DNA of 64,000 bases from Porphyra umbilicalis (GCA_002049455.2 KV918930.1:1-64000); one strand, 5' to 3'. Counted from the stretch's first letter, positions 1 through 13,226 are shown. The notes: generated by a model from the sequence alone, not told the origin. Numbers and translations: made by a program.

Positions 1-2
1 AT

Positions 3-2098
3 CAGGCCCTACCATGGGTATCGATTTTGGTCGTGGATATTTTCCGTCCGAACATCTTGGGACAGAGTATTTTCGCACTTTCGGAAACTCAACGTGAGTA
101 TTGGTATATGAAATATCCAAGGATGTGGGTATCTGATACTCACTCATCACATATAGACTTGGTGCGGGGCTACATTGCGAAATGGGGGACCACTTCTTGT
201 CGAGATCTGACCGGGACGATTTCTATAATTTTGGACATCATCGCAAGCGCTCGGCGAACGCGGGGATTGGTCGTGTTGACTGACTCAAGTGACAGCCTCG
301 TACCGTGAAGCCTTCGTGATGTGGCCCATCACTGTTGCCCTGACCATGTCAATGTAGCAAGACCCTCTGCAAAGATGGCTGTTGCACCGAACAAGTGCAG
401 AGAGTGGGGAATTGCGTCGAGGGCGCGCCGCAGCGTCCAAGGAAGAGTCTCGCCAGCGCGTCCAGGGGGGAGGCAGCCTTCATCAAATTCCCGAATGGTT
501 GGTCGCGTGAGGGGGGGACGGGTTATGTCGACGTCAGAACGTGATTCTCGGCCGGGAACGAGCCGAAGGCAATTCCAGGCATGTGCGTGCAATACCCTGG
601 ACTTCAAGGCGGTGGCTCGCTCGGCGACGCATCGACACCGGGCACTCGGGCCGGCTCCATAGCCACGAGCGCGTGCGGAGGCACTTACAGCCACGTTGCC
701 GTGGCGGGGGGTGCGTAAAGCGGGGAGACGGGTGCCGCCGCCGCCACCGCAGCGGCGGCGGCCCACCGGCGTCGAGCGATGCCCACGGGAGGGGCCGTCA
801 CTCCGCCGCGCAGCACAGCTGCGCACGGCGGACGGGGCGGTCGACACGGCGCACAGACGGGCGGGTGGGACCGACCGCGCGCGACGAGGCGCCTCTAACC
901 GCGCCACCTGACGGCGTCAGAAACCGCTCAAGAGCCGCCGCAGCAAAATCTGGCGCGCAGCCACGATTATTGGCGGGTCCTCATGGGCGTGTAGAACCCC
1001 GACAATCTCTGCGCGTGGTTTCCGGGCGCCACTCTGGTCGGTGGGGGGGGGCAAAGGGGCAGGGGCCGTCCGGGCCCTGTGTCTTCTGTGGCTGGACAGT
1101 CCTTCTCAGCTACGTAACTCCATTCGCTGCTAGCTTCATTGCAAGTCTTTGAATGCTGACGCGCCTCAGATCACTGAGGACTCGAATGCAAACTGCTTCC
1201 TATGTGTTGGAGTGCAAGTCTCCTGATCTAAGTACATGTGTGCATCACTACACTTTGAGAGAATCCTGTCCTAAAGGCCGAAAAAATGAGCCATCTGTTG
1301 AACAAGGGGGTGGAGAGGTCGACCGCTCGAAAGACAGTTGTCAGGGCTGCTGACCAGGCCGGGCAGACAGAGGCCATAAACACTAGCAGGACAATGAAAT
1401 GGACCCGAGAAAGAAGGAGCAACACGCACTTTCGGAAAGAGGCCACTGCGCAGACCCGAGCATAAAGAAAGGAGGTGACAGCTGCCGGTGAGCGACCTGC
1501 GGGCAAGCCAGCCGCGGCTTCCGGGCGACAGGCACCACCCGAGATCCAGCAATCAAACTTGCGGATGGCACCCACTTGTTTGTGCATGACAATTGGCGCT
1601 CAGTCTGCTTGAGCTCACGCGACATACCGTACCGCAGCCTCAGCACATTGTTCGTGTCCTGCTGCGGAGCATGACGGGTACACAGCAGTGCGGACCTGAT
1701 TAAGTTTTTCACGCTGACGTCCCAGGCGTGCCTGGTCAAACTGATGTTGGACATATCTCGCGGAGGGAGCCGTAATAGCATTCCGAGCTTTGATTGGCCG
1801 AGCTGAGTGTCTCACAGAGCTGTACTCTGATGCGGCCACTTTCTAAGCCCCAGTTTCGAGCGATTCGCATGACCAGAACAGCAAGGATGTTCGCAGCTCC
1901 GCGGCGCATTGATCTGTAGAACTGTAAGCTTCTGCTTACACGAGAGATACTCATTTCTGGATGTCGCATGAGTATTTCCTTGTATGCGTTCCCAATCGTG
2001 GGTGTAATCGCCCACATGCTACTGGCTTTTGAGTATGGGTGCCGACACCTAAATACTCATGGGTATATTCAATCAACAAATACCCATGATAGGGCCTG
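3..2098. mobile_element. Non-autonomous hAT-like DNA transposon
   Basis: The left end reads CAGGCCCTACCATGGGTAT (from 3) and the right end reads ATACCCATGATAGGGCCTG (to 2098), which is the same sequence inverted with one mismatch. CAGG-type termini fit hAT elements. hAT transposons make 8-bp target duplications: the 8 bases after the right end are GAACTCAT, and the two bases available before the left end are AT, which agrees but is weak because the window starts there. Short GAGTAT and GGGTAT words repeat just inside both ends (90-160 and 1940-2070), like subterminal transposase-binding sites. No transposase was recognised inside. A GC-rich segment at 330-1100 has open frames on both strands without a recognisable family, so I call none. 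Confidence 0.6.
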
Positions 2099-3345
2099 GA
2101 ACTCATGGCCACGAAAGGACAGGGAAATATCTCGGAAAATGGAGGGCCATGTATCGGACGGACGCGCCAAGCGTCGCGCCGTTCCCTATTTCCCATTCCG
2201 TTGCATTGTCATCCCCGCACCGCGTCGTCGCCGCTGCTGCTGTTGTCGCCCCAGCCCCCCACCCAACAGCACTCCGCCCCTCCTCCCTATTGAAGTTTCC
2301 GCTTCACTCGCTCCTGGCCACGCGAGCATCTGCCTCCTATCCTGCTAGCCTTGGGGAGCATCGCTCCGCGGTTGTGCAACTCGGTCGCTCGGCCTGCACG
2401 CTCCTGGGTCTACACGAGGATGGGTGGGAGTGGGGAGGTGTGAGTGATGGACTGGCCTGTCGGCGCTGGCGCCGCTGCCTCCGCGGCCCCGAGGTTCTCG
2501 GAAGTTGCGGTGGGAGCGTCAGAGGTGGGACCCACTCGGGAGGCGGCCAAATGGCCGCCGAAAATGACATAGACTGCCGTCCTCACCTTCAGCGCGGCGG
2601 GAACGCAGCCAGGGGAGTGGATAAATGATCAGCGCTTGTGCAATGCATGCGGGTGTGTGGAAGGGAGGTGCGGTGGCGGTGACGGCAGACAGCAGTGGTC
2701 AGGTTGGGCTCTCTCGTAGTTTTTCACCTCCGGGGACGCGGTGACAGTCCTCAGGCAATCGGTGGAGGTTACAGTGGCGGACCAGCTGGAGTGGAGCCCC
2801 CATCAGGAGCGAGTGTCGAAAAAGAAACCCCAGCCATGAACAGGCGAGAGTCTGACGGCGTCGTCAGGCTGTTTACAGTACACGATGCGTGCCAGATGCA
2901 ACGCCAATTTTATTACACAGACAGCTGGATGCCATGTATGTGTGCGTATACGAACTGACAGGGGCGCTCTGCAGATGGACGAGGCGACGCGTGGGCTGCT
3001 TCCAGTACTATGTTATGCGGCCCTGTAGGTCGGGGTACGTCATGTATGGACAACTATGGGGACATGTGAACTTTGGAAATGCTGCTGCTGTCTTGCTAGC
3101 GAGCATATTTCTGCACGAAGGTGGCTGTCAGTATGGGGAGCAGTCAATCACTGCCAGCGCCGGAATATTCGGAGGGTGCTCTGCCAGCGATGGGCGCCTG
3201 TGCTCACCCGCCATGGAACTCCGGGGCGTCAGGCCAGGCTGAGGTTGCACCAAGCGGCAGCAGACGGGCGGGAACGGCAGCAGCCCGTTGCTGTTGTGCT
3301 GAAGTCCATGCCTCAGCGCGACGGCGCCAATGCCGCTAGTGCCAG
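2099..3345. other. No recognisable gene
   Basis: The stretch between the hAT-like element and the 5' LTR has several open frames of 60-190 codons on both strands. None has a recognisable family, and none stands out by composition. A C-rich tract lies around 2240-2300. I see no supported gene. Confidence 0.5.
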
Positions 3346-3840
3346 TGTGGCGGTCGGGGGTCCCCAGTTGGAAGGGGCGTGGCCCCTCAGCTGTGGACAG
3401 CACACCCCGGGGGCCGTCCCAAATATCCCGATCCGGGCCAGCAAGGGAATGACCTGTCCAGATCTCGGGGAGATTGGATTCAGTCGGGGGCGGGGCTTTT
3501 CCCAAGTGGTTTTCCCAGCCCCCCTACTACTTGTTTGAACTTTTCGCTTTGGAGGGATTTATCTGTTTAGCGCATTTGGGGTGGCTACTTTGGCCACCGG
3601 CGTTCGGTTTGGGAGGGGTTTATTGACAGCGGGGACGCCGTCCCCGTCGCCGTTTGATAAAACCAACTGTGCTTTGGACGACGATTCCCCCCTGGGCTTT
3701 GCCGTGATCCTCTCCCCGCACGAGGGGGAAGGCTGGGCTGTGGGTTGTTTTCCGGGGCAGTTCCTTCGACGGACTGAGCTGATCAAGAGGTCACTTCGGC
3801 TAGACGACGAACCAACGTGGTGGTGTCAAGAACCGCTACA
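3346..3840 (+). repeat. 5' LTR
   Basis: This 495-bp direct repeat starts TGTGGCGG and ends CCGCTACA, imperfect inverted termini typical of LTRs. It matches 12319-12816 almost throughout. The outer flanks GCCAG and GTGAG do not match, but moving each boundary two bases gives CAGTG on both outer sides, so the exact ends are uncertain by 2 bp. Confidence 0.9.
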
Positions 3841-3980
3841 TTTCTGGTGGAGCAGCAGGGGATTCCGGCCTTTGCCACGTCGTACTGGGTAGCCGGTTCC
3901 CCGATCGTCTGTTGGTTTGTGAGTTCAAGGCGACGTGGATCTCCGCGTCGGTCTGTCGTCGATTACCGTCCGGCCACTAC

Positions 3981-5760
3981 GATGGCGTCGCCGTCCGACA
4001 TCCCCAAGTCGAACGCGATCGCTAGCGGTATGCCGGCGGATACATCCGCGGTGACCCCAGCGGTCGCTACAACAGGGGGATCCGCGGCCGGATCAGGGAT
4101 TCCCTTCACTCCGCCTCGGCCATTGGCGGACCTCGTGGGCGAAACGGTTCGTCGGGTCCCACCGGGGGCCGGTGCCTTCCTCCCTCGACGTCACGACGAA
4201 CGGACGGGATTGGTGGATCAAGATCGTGATCCGGCGACGCCTTTAGCGATGGCCGATCTGGACACGGCGCTGTCGACGTTCCGCGAGTCGTTATTGGCCG
4301 ACGTTTCTCGGGTCATCGCGGCGAGCCCCGCGGGCTCTGCTCAAGATGCCCCCGTCGAGATTCTCCAGTGGACACGCGGAAGAGCCGCAGCAAAGGGAAG
4401 TCACGGCGTCATCGTAGTCCCTCGTCGTCATCGTCGTCTTCATCTTCCTCGCCATCGCCGGCGACAACCGACAACGACGACGACCACGTGGGGCGCAAGG
4501 TGGGGTCCGGCAAGTTGGCGGTCCTCGAGTGCCCGGACGATCGCTTCGCGGGCGTCCTGGACTACCGATCGTACCGCCTACGGAACCGTCACTCGACCTA
4601 CGGGGCGTCGCAGGCCCGCAAGATGGGACGGACGGCCAAGAATATGAAGTTCTCCTTCGGGGGGACCCCGATGTTCAACGGGAAGGAACCCCTCAAGGTC
4701 TTCTCGTGGCTCCGAAAGTTCGTCAAGGCCTGCGATGACAACGACGTGTCCGAGGGATGGGTTTGTACCTAATTCCCAACTTCCTCGCGGGCGACGCTGA
4801 GACGCGGTTCACCGGAACCTACCGGGGTCGGATATCGCGGGCGGACGGGGCTCGCTTGGATCCTTCCCGCGGCGGTCAATTGGCTGTTGTCGACCTACGC
4901 GGAGCCGCACGCTTTGGGTTGGCGCAGGACAAGTTTAGCCGGGCGCGCTCGTGGACAACGAGGGGTGGATGCCTTCGCGGCACGTCTACGGAGCCTCGCT
5001 GAGCTTTGCGGCAACATCCACTCCGAGGGGACGATGAAACAGCAGCTGATCCAAGGGTTACCGGAGTATCTACGGACGGATGCCTTCGTGTACAACTCGG
5101 CGCAACGAAGCTACCAGCAGTTGTCGACCTACGTGGCGGGGAAATATCGGGCCGCCAAGGACGTCATGGCGTTGGCCAACCGGGGGTCACCCGGGGGATC
5201 ATCGCGGAAGGGACAGACGTCGACGGGGCCCCGAGGCCTCTCGGTCAACCAACTCCACTCCTCGTGGGAGGAGGATGACACGGAAACGTACGACACGGTC
5301 GCGGTGCTGCCGTCGGGTACCCCGGGGTTCCGCACGGTTGGTGCATCGCCTTACCCTCGACGGGAGGCCCGACGGGTCCCCCGCTGTGCTACATGTGTTG
5401 GACGCGTGGGCACAGGGTGCCTGATTGCAAGATCTGACGGACAAGCAGAGGGACCTCGTGCGAGCCGCGAGGAACAACTTCCTGCGACAGAGGAACCGGG
5501 GGGCGGACCCCGCACAAGATCGCACGTCCGTCGTGGCCCTGCTGTGGGACGACCTGCTGGGCGGCGCGGAGCCGACGAAGACGGATGGGGGTGATGTCCC
5601 GCCCGTGGCAACCCCGCCAAGGGGCGCCGCGCGGCGGGAAACGCCTAGGGGGGGTGGCCTCGCCATCCCCCTCAATCCCCCCTGTCCGCCCCAACTCCCG
5701 GTTGCCCCCCGTCGTGTTACGTTTGCCTCCCGGGGGTAAGCGCGACGTGGCCCGTCCCGG
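3981..5760 (+). pseudogene. gag: gag region of the chromovirus (fossil)
   Basis: The region begins at an ATG opening a frame rich in P, A and T, followed by basic and serine-rich sequence and capsid-like stretches. A retroviral-type zinc knuckle (C-x2-C-x4-H-x4-C, starting CYMC) lies near 5390-5430. Position after the 5' LTR and the knuckle before the protease identify it as gag. It is broken, in several frames. Confidence 0.75.
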
Positions 5761-5833
5761 CCCGATGTCCCTGTCGTCGTGGGCGATTCCGCCCGCGGTT
5801 TAAGGGGACGCTGTTGCTGTTACGCAAGAGAAT

Positions 5834-8800
5834 TTGAGATCGGGGCCTCGTACCAGTTGGCGCCGTGGCGACCCCCACCCCACAAGGGCGGTGGTCGACA
5901 CGGGCGCCGGGCCCAGTGTGATCCGCGCGGATATGTTGCCCGAGGGGTGGAACGAGTACTCGTCGCGGGCGCCGCCCCGGACCCAAGTGAGTGACGCCTC
6001 GGGGCAGCTGCTCAAGGTGAACGCGGAGGTGTCCCTGACCATCTACGTCGGGGGGACCGCCATGGAGTAGACTTCCTCGTGGTCAAGTCGCTGTCGGTGC
6101 CGCTCATCCTCGGGTGGGACTTCCAGCGGAACTACGTGGACACCATCTCCCCCAAGACGCAGACGATCAAGTGGGACGATGGCACTTCCACGGTGGCGGT
6201 GCGGAGTTGGACGGGGAATACGCGGCCCGCGCCCCCGCGCCGAGGAAACAAGCCGAGGGCCCAAGTTGGGGCTATCCGGCTTCGACAAGGGGTACCGTGG
6301 GTCCGCGGTGCATCCAGGCGGTCCAAGTGTGCTGCAGCGTCAAGGGGGTCCACCTAGTGCGGGAACGCCCCGTCCAAATGAGCCGGCGAAAGGTGCTGTT
6401 GCACAACGCCGTCGTGGAGTTCTCCCCCAACGCCCCGCGGTCCCTCTACTGACGAACATCGGGGATGTGCCGGTCACCTGACAAGGGGTATGTCATCGGA
6501 ACCGCGACGGCTACAATGGGCCGCTGCACGTCGTCGCGGAGAGGAGGAACCGGGGCGGTCCTAACGATGGGGGGGACCCCGTGGCAAGCCCGGGAGGAGT
6601 CAAGACGGGCCCAAGCCGAGGAGGGGATCGACGAGGGACAACCCCGCCTCACCCGCCGGACAAGACGTATCCAAGCCGGAGGTCACTGGGAGGGTCCCCG
6701 ACACGCTTCGTGGTGACGTGGACGACCTCCTCGAGGATACAAGGCGTCTGGGCGGGGCAACTCGGCAAGGTCGACGTCACCCCGCATCGGATCGAGGTGA
6801 CCCCCGGGGCACGCCCACGGCGGGCCCAACCTTATCGGGCGAGCCATGCCTCGCGGGACGTCATCGCCAAGGAGGTGCAACGACAGCGGGACCTCGGGGT
6901 CATCGAGCCCTCGAGCGCGGAGTGGGCCTTCCCCGTGGTCCTGGTGCCCAAACCCGACGGGACGATGCGGTTTGCGTGGACTAACGGCAGCTCAACGAGG
7001 TGACGGTACGGGACGTGTATCCGCTACCCCGCATGGACGACTGCATCGACTTCCTCGGGGACGCCAAGGTGTTCTCTACGCTCGACTGCAACTCGGGGTA
7101 TTGGCAGATCCCCGTGGCGGACGAGGACCGGACAAGACGACCTTCGTTTGCACGAGGGGGCCTACCGCTACATCCGCTTCCCTTCGGGCTGTCCAATGCC
7201 CGGCGACCTTCCAACGGGCCATCGATATGATCCTCGGGGGACTTAAGTGGAAGAGCTGCCTCGTGTACCTCGACGAAATCATCGTCTTCTCGCAGACGGC
7301 GGGGGAACACGTGGAACACCTACGGGAGGTTTTCGCGGCGCTCCGTGGCGCGGGCGTCTCCCTCAAGGCTAAGAAGTGCCACTTGTTCCAAGAGGAGGTG
7401 GAGTATTTGGGCCATATCGTGGGCCGGGGGCAATTGAAGGTGCAGGACAAGAATATCCGCGGGCTCAAGGAGGCGTCTCCCCCGCGGTGCAAGAAGGACC
7501 TGCGCAGCTTCCTCGGGATGTGTAACGTCTATCGGAGGTTCGTCAAAGACTACGCCCAAGTGGCACGGCCGCTGGCCGCGATGACGAGTTCCAAGAGGCC
7601 CGATCGGTGGGGGACGTTGTCGGACGAGGCGTTGGGGGCGTTCGAGGAGCTCAAGAGGCGGCTCACGGAGGCACCCATCCTCGCCCTACCGCGGCGACAC
7701 GGGTCTACACGCTGGACACGGACGCAAGTGCGGGGCAGGTCGGCGCAGTCCTACTACAGGAACAACCCGACAAGTCCACGCAACCCGTGGGCTATTGGAG
7801 TCGCTCCCTCAACGCGGCGGAGCGGAACTACAGCACGACGGAGCGAGAGTGCCTCGCGGTGGTATGGGCATCCCTTCTCCTTCGTCCCTACGTCGAGGGG
7901 ACCCGCTTACGGTGCGCACGGACCACGCGGCGCTCAAGTGGATGCTGCATATGGACGGGGCCCACGGGAGGCTGGCGCGGTGGCGGTTGCGACTGGCGGA
8001 GTTCGACTACGTGGTACAGACGCGCCCCGGGGCGTCACACCACGCGGCGGACACGATGTCACGCATCTCAACACCCGCGGGGGACGACGGGCCGATACCC
8101 GACGCGGTACCCTGTTTGGCCTTACCCAACTAGTCGGCGGCGTGGCAACTGCCACCGCAGACGGAGGCAGGGGATCTGTCCCCCCTGACGCTCGCGGAGT
8201 CCTCGAGGGGCAGGCGGAGGACGGCCGGTGCAAGGAGGTTCGGGCAGCCATGGACGGCAACGACAAGTCCCGGTTCCGCGAGGATCCGAACGGCCTGTTG
8301 GTCCGCACCGCACCGCTGGACGGAGCCACGCAAGTCTACGTGCCGACCCACATGCGCTACGGGGTGATCATGCGGGAGCACTACCCCCCGCAAGCCGGAC
8401 ATCCGGGGGCCAACAAGATGTACACGTCGATGCGACGATGATTTTATTGGGAGTGTATGGTGGTGGACGTCTACGCCTTCGTGGCGAACTGCGTGCAGTG
8501 CGCGCGGAACAGCGTCCGCAAGCGACGGAAGACGAACTACCTCAAGACATTGCCCCCGACGGAGCCGCTTACGGACCTGTGTATGGACCTGCTCGGTCCC
8601 CTCCCCCGAACCGAGGCGGGGAACGAACACCTGTTGGTCATCGTGGATCGCTTCTCCAAGATGACGCGGGCCATCCCCCTTCAGCGGATCGACGCGGAAT
8701 CCATCGCGGCGGCCTTTTTGGACTACTGGGTGGCGGCATATGGACCCCCGGCGACGGTGTTGTCCGACAATGGCCCCCAGTTCCGTTCCACGTACTTCCA

Positions 8801-9691
8801 AGGGGTCTGCTCATACTCGGGATCGCCAATCGGTACTCCACGACGTATCACCCGCAGACGAACGGCCAAGTGGAACGGTACAACCGGACCATCGTGGGAC
8901 AACTGCGGACGTACGTCGAGGATCATCAAGACCGATGGGACGACCTGGTGTCGATGCTAACGCTGGCCTACAACAGTCGGCCGCAGCAGAGCACCGGGGT
9001 GGCGCCGCTCGAGTTCGTCACACCCGAGCGGGTACGGAGCCTCTCCGTGGAGCGCATGGTCAGTTCCCCGGCACCCGAGGAGACGGACGGTAGCCCGCGG
9101 GGTGTCCGGGAGGCCATCCGAGCGCGGCTACGCAACCTCATCCACGAGGTGCGGCGGTCCCTCGCGGTGGCACAGCGGCGGTACAAGAGGAGCTACGACG
9201 CCCGCGTGAGGCCGGTCAACAAGGACATCCAAGCGGGGGACTGGGTGTTCGTCGATGGTCACGCGCGGACCAAGCACAAGCTCGGGACCTGCGCGGCCGG
9301 ACCGTACAAGGTGTTGTCCCGCGGGGAGGGCACGTTCTCGCTGGACATCGGCGGGTACCCTGAGACGGTAAGCAGCGACCACGTGACGGCGGCGCCGGGC
9401 CCGCCGGGAGATCCGCAGACGCTCCTGCAGAACCTCGGGGTGCCCCAAGATATCGTGGTCCCCGAGGGGCATCAACACACGGGAAAGGAGTTCGTCTGGG
9501 TGGCCTTCGTGGGCCACGAAGTCGCGGACGACGGCACGCTACGCCTGTGGACCCGCTGGTGGGGGTACCACCCCGAGGAGGACACCCTCGAGTTGGCCAG
9601 TCGGTTCGACAAACGTAAAGTGCACCAGTATATGCGGCGGGTGGGCCTACGAGTCGAAGAAGCGGTGGCGGTCGTCGACTTTTTCGCCTAA
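5834..9691 (+). pseudogene. pol: pol region: protease, RT, RNase H, integrase, chromodomain (fossil)
   Basis: Recognisable parts in order are: an aspartic protease motif VVDTGAG near 5890; the RT N-terminal block (VVLVPKPDG near 6940); the RT block STLDCNSGYWQI near 7080; the YLDE box near 7265; RNase H (YTLDTDAS near 7710, TERECLAVVW near 7840); the integrase zinc-binding and core region (about 8400-9030, including VLSDNGPQF near 8760 and YHPQTNGQVERYNR near 8850); a GPYKVL module near 9300; and a chromodomain-like tail (WTRWWGYHPEEDTLEL near 9550). The order is that of chromovirus pol. The region is broken in many places. Confidence 0.85.
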
Positions 9692-10133
9692 GGTATTTTC
9701 CCTCGGGGGACACGTGGTTTTCAAGTTTTGAATCGTGGCGGATTTTCGGCCCACGACACGTGTCTCGTTGGGGGCCACGTGGCCGCGGTGGCGACCGTCG
9801 CCGCCGCGCGGCGGCGCGACAGTCCGTTCCATGGTCACGGCGTCGGGCCAAGTCTATCTGGCATCGTGGACGTGCCCGGAGGGGGCGGTAGGTGATGGCA
9901 GACCCGTGTGGACGGGCGGGGCTGCAAATTTCAAGGCGGCATCGCGTGGGGATCCGGTTCGAAGGAGCAGGGGGCGCTCTCGTGGGTGGTACGCAAACGA
10001 CCTGCGTGGGGTTTATTGGCCGCTGACAGGCCGACCGGCACCGTCGACGCGACGACACCCCCTACACGATGGACTACTACTACGGCCCCCGTGGGGCGAT
10101 CACCTCCCTCCCGCCGTGGTCCGCTCTCCCTGT

Positions 10134-11887
10134 TCAACGCTGCCCCGACGAGGGCCCAGCCCACCCGTGGCCGGACGGACCACGCGAGCGTTGCGCGGGC
10201 GGCTCCTCGCGGTAGGCGTCGCGGTCATGCTGGTGCTGCTGGCGACGGCTTGCCCCGCCGGCGGCAACCCCGGTCTCACGAAGGAGGGCCGCGCGGAAGC
10301 CACGTCGGCCCACGAGTTGAAGCAGCTCCTCCACTTGGCGGGGCGGAACCGCGGGGTTGTCGCGGGCCCACTGCCCGATCGACTCGCTAAGGGACACCAC
10401 GGTGTGACACAAGCCGGCCATCAAGGTCCCCGTCGTGTAGCCGCGGAGCTCCCCGGGGTCGCAAGCGACAACACGCGCCAACCCCTGCGGGACGCGGTCC
10501 GAGGGCACGTGGTCCAGCGAGTCGAAGGTAGCGTCGGGGATGTCACGGTGCTCCACGGGGTCGAACGAGACGATGTGGCTCCCCGAGGAATGGCCCGCGG
10601 AGGGGGGCGCCAACACGACAGGCTGCGGGGGACCCGGGATGGACGAGCCCGCGGCGGTGGTCACCACGGAGGAACCAGGCGGGGCGGCTCCACCCCCGGG
10701 GTAACGCGGCCTACGAGCAGCCGAGACGGCGGCGGACCAACCCCCACGAGCGAAACCGTACCCGCGTGCCTCGAGGATGTCCGCGGAGTATGGCACGTCG
10801 AAGGGGCGGAGATCCTCGGCGACCTTGGCGCGCGTCCCCTCGTCACCCACCTCGAGGTCGGCCCAGATCCAGCTTCGCGGTCACGACGTTCGCAGCTGCG
10901 GGCACGGAGGCGCTGACGGAACGCCTCCGTGTCGGGGAGCTGGTCCGCGAGGTCCAGCAACGCCTCGAGGGTGGCGGTCGCCTCCGCGTCGGGGCCCTCG
11001 GCACGGGAGCAGATGTTGGCCGGCCCCAAGGAACGGATCCAGTCGACCAACCGCGGAGGGAAGCGCCACAAGACCCGACGGGTGCGGAACGTCTCGAGGA
11101 GGACGACGGCGGCCCCGAGGGCCCACTCGCTGCGGAAGATGGCCCACGAGGCGCGTCGCCCCGCGTAGAGGTCGTCCGTGGAGTACGTGTGGACCCACGG
11201 GAGCTCCGCCATGCACCCGTATGGGACCTCAACCCCGGACCACCACGCGGGGGTCGGCAAGTAGAAGCGCGACCGCGACGACGACGCGCAGCTGGAGTAT
11301 TCCGCTTGATGCCAGCCCACGAGGTGGCCGGTGAGCCCACCTCGGTGGTTGCGGGCCGTCGTCAACTGGACCGTCGTGGGACCTCCAAGTCGGCCCCCTC
11401 GAGGTAGGGCGGTGGCGTCAAGATGTAGTCGAAGGTCGGCACCAACGGCGGGTCCGCGGGGGCGTCGTCCATGAACCCGAGGTACGACCGGCAGTAGCCC
11501 ACCTCGCGGCGACGCCGCACCACGGTGATCGACGAGGCTCGGTCGTCCAGGGACGGCACGAGGGCGTGCGGCATCGCGGTGATCTGCTTCACGAACGGGT
11601 TGGCGGGGCGTACCGAGTCGATCCCTCGGAACGTCGCGTGGGCCAGCGTCCCAGCCACGTCCGGGCGCGCCTCCTCGCGCGCCCACGCCGGTGCCCACGT
11701 GGACGGATCGGTCAACACGGGCAGGGGGCCCACGCCGGTGCGGTACGCCATCTCCTCGTCGGCCATCGCGGTGGACGACGCGGACGCGGAGGGGGGGGGC
11801 GGCGGCCACCGGGTCCTCGGGAGGGGGGGGACGTGGGGGCAACCGCGGAGGAGGAGGGAGCGGGCCCACGGGGGCCGACAGGAGCAA
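10134..11887 (-). other. Antisense open frames between pol and 3' LTR
   Basis: Two long minus-strand frames (10661-11887 and 10134-10850), plus a shorter one beginning near 11765, cover most of the space between pol and the 3' LTR. Their translations are varied and protein-like rather than low-complexity (for example the stretches WWSGVEVPYGCMAELPWVH and LEALLDLADQLPDTEAFR), unlike shadow frames elsewhere in this element. I recognise no family. Extra antisense frames at this place are known in some plant Ty3/gypsy lineages. Function is unknown, and the region is broken like the rest of the element. Confidence 0.45.
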
Positions 11888-12318
11888 GAAGCGACGGGCA
11901 CCACGGAGGGGGAGTGGACGGCACGTCGTGGGGTGGGCGGAGGAACTATTCGGCGAACACCGCGTGGCAACGAGCGCGGAGGGTTACGTCGTGGGGTGGC
12001 GTGGAGGAGTCGTGGAGTCGCCTGTGTGGGTGAGACCGGGGTGTGCGTGTGGGCCCACGGGGAGGGGTGGGGCCGACGTGCGTCACGGGGGGTGTGGGGG
12101 CCGCGGGACACCCGTGCGGGCCGCACGCCACGCCACGCCGGTGTCGCGTGGGGCCAATCTCGTCCGCGGACCGACCTCGACAACCCCCCTGGGGCGAGGA
12201 TCGGGAGGGGGGGGTGGCGGTTGTGGCCGGCACCCGGCCAGGGGGCCGGGCTGGAACCCCCTCCTCAGAGGTCGTCGCGGGACGGGCAGGGACGCCACGT
12301 CACGCGCCGAGGGGGCTG

Positions 12319-12816
12319 TGTGGCGGTCGGGGGTCCCCAGTTGGAAGGGGCGTGGCCCCTCAGCTGTGGACAGCACACCCCCGGGGGGCCGCCCCAAAAT
12401 ATCCCGATCCGGGCCAGCAAGGGAATGACCTGTCCAGATATCGGGGAGATTGGATTCGGTCGGGGGCGGGGCTTTTCCCAAGTGGTTTTCCCAGCCCCCC
12501 TACTACTTGTTTGAACTTTTCGCTTTGGAGGGATTTATCTGTTTGGCGCATTTGGGGTGGCTACTTTGGCCGCCGGCGTTCGGTTTGGGAGGGGTTTATT
12601 GACAGCGGGGACGCCGTCCCCGTCGCCGTTTGATAAAACCAACTGTGCTTTGGACGACGATACCCCCCTGGGCTTTGCCGTGATCCTCTCCCCGCACGAG
12701 GGGGAAGGCTGGGCTGTGGGTTGTTTTCCGGGGCAGTTCCTCCGACGGACCGAGCTGATCAAGAGGTCACTTCGGCCAGACGACGAACCAACGTGGTGGT
12801 GCCAAGAACCGCTACA
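12319..12816 (+). repeat. 3' LTR
   Basis: This is the 498-bp direct partner of 3346-3840, with the same TGTGGCGG start and CCGCTACA end. By eye it differs at roughly nine bases plus a few short indels in C/G runs. Confidence 0.9.
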
Positions 12817-13226
12817 GTGAGGCTTTGTCTTGACGGTGAGCTCATGAGAACGTGATCGACCCGAAAATGACATCTACAGTCGTTCCACAAAAAACCTAGC
12901 ACTGGGCTGAGACCAATAGTGGCACTCAGATGTTCTATATGTGGAGTCAACCTCGCTCCAAACGTCCGACGTGTCACGAACTGATCTCAAAGTCGCTTCC
13001 TTGCGCAAAAGATGTTGTGTGCTGAAGCACACAGACAGCACATAACAGCAATGAGCCCTGCATCGCCTTCTCTGGCCCAACAGAACGTACAGCCCGGTCC
13101 ATCCATCGATTGAACTGCTCGACCAGTGGGTGGCGTGCTATGGGTCGCACGTCGCGTTCGAGCTGTTCGACCCAGCGAGGGGCCGGCCCGTCGACCAATC
13201 TAGTTGACTGCCAAGTGCGAGGTCGA
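12817..13226. other. Spacer, no recognisable gene
   Basis: Moderate-GC sequence lies between the 3' LTR and the inverted-repeat element. A 74-codon minus frame at 12974-13198 has no recognisable family. Confidence 0.4.

Larger units (their letters stand above)
3346..12816 (+). mobile_element. Ty3/gypsy chromovirus LTR retrotransposon, broken
   Basis: Two direct LTRs of about 495 bp bound a 9.5-kb element. From left to right it holds a gag-like region with a CCHC zinc knuckle, an aspartic protease motif, reverse transcriptase, RNase H, integrase and a chromodomain-like tail. This order (RT before integrase, chromodomain last) is that of Ty3/gypsy chromoviruses. The coding region is broken many times, on the order of a dozen breaks. 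The LTRs look about 97-98% identical, so the insertion is fairly recent by eye. A possible tRNA primer site begins TGGTGGAGCAGC at 3845, and a short purine run (GAGGGGG) precedes the 3' LTR. Unusually, 2.6 kb separates pol from the 3' LTR and holds long antisense frames. Confidence 0.9.
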
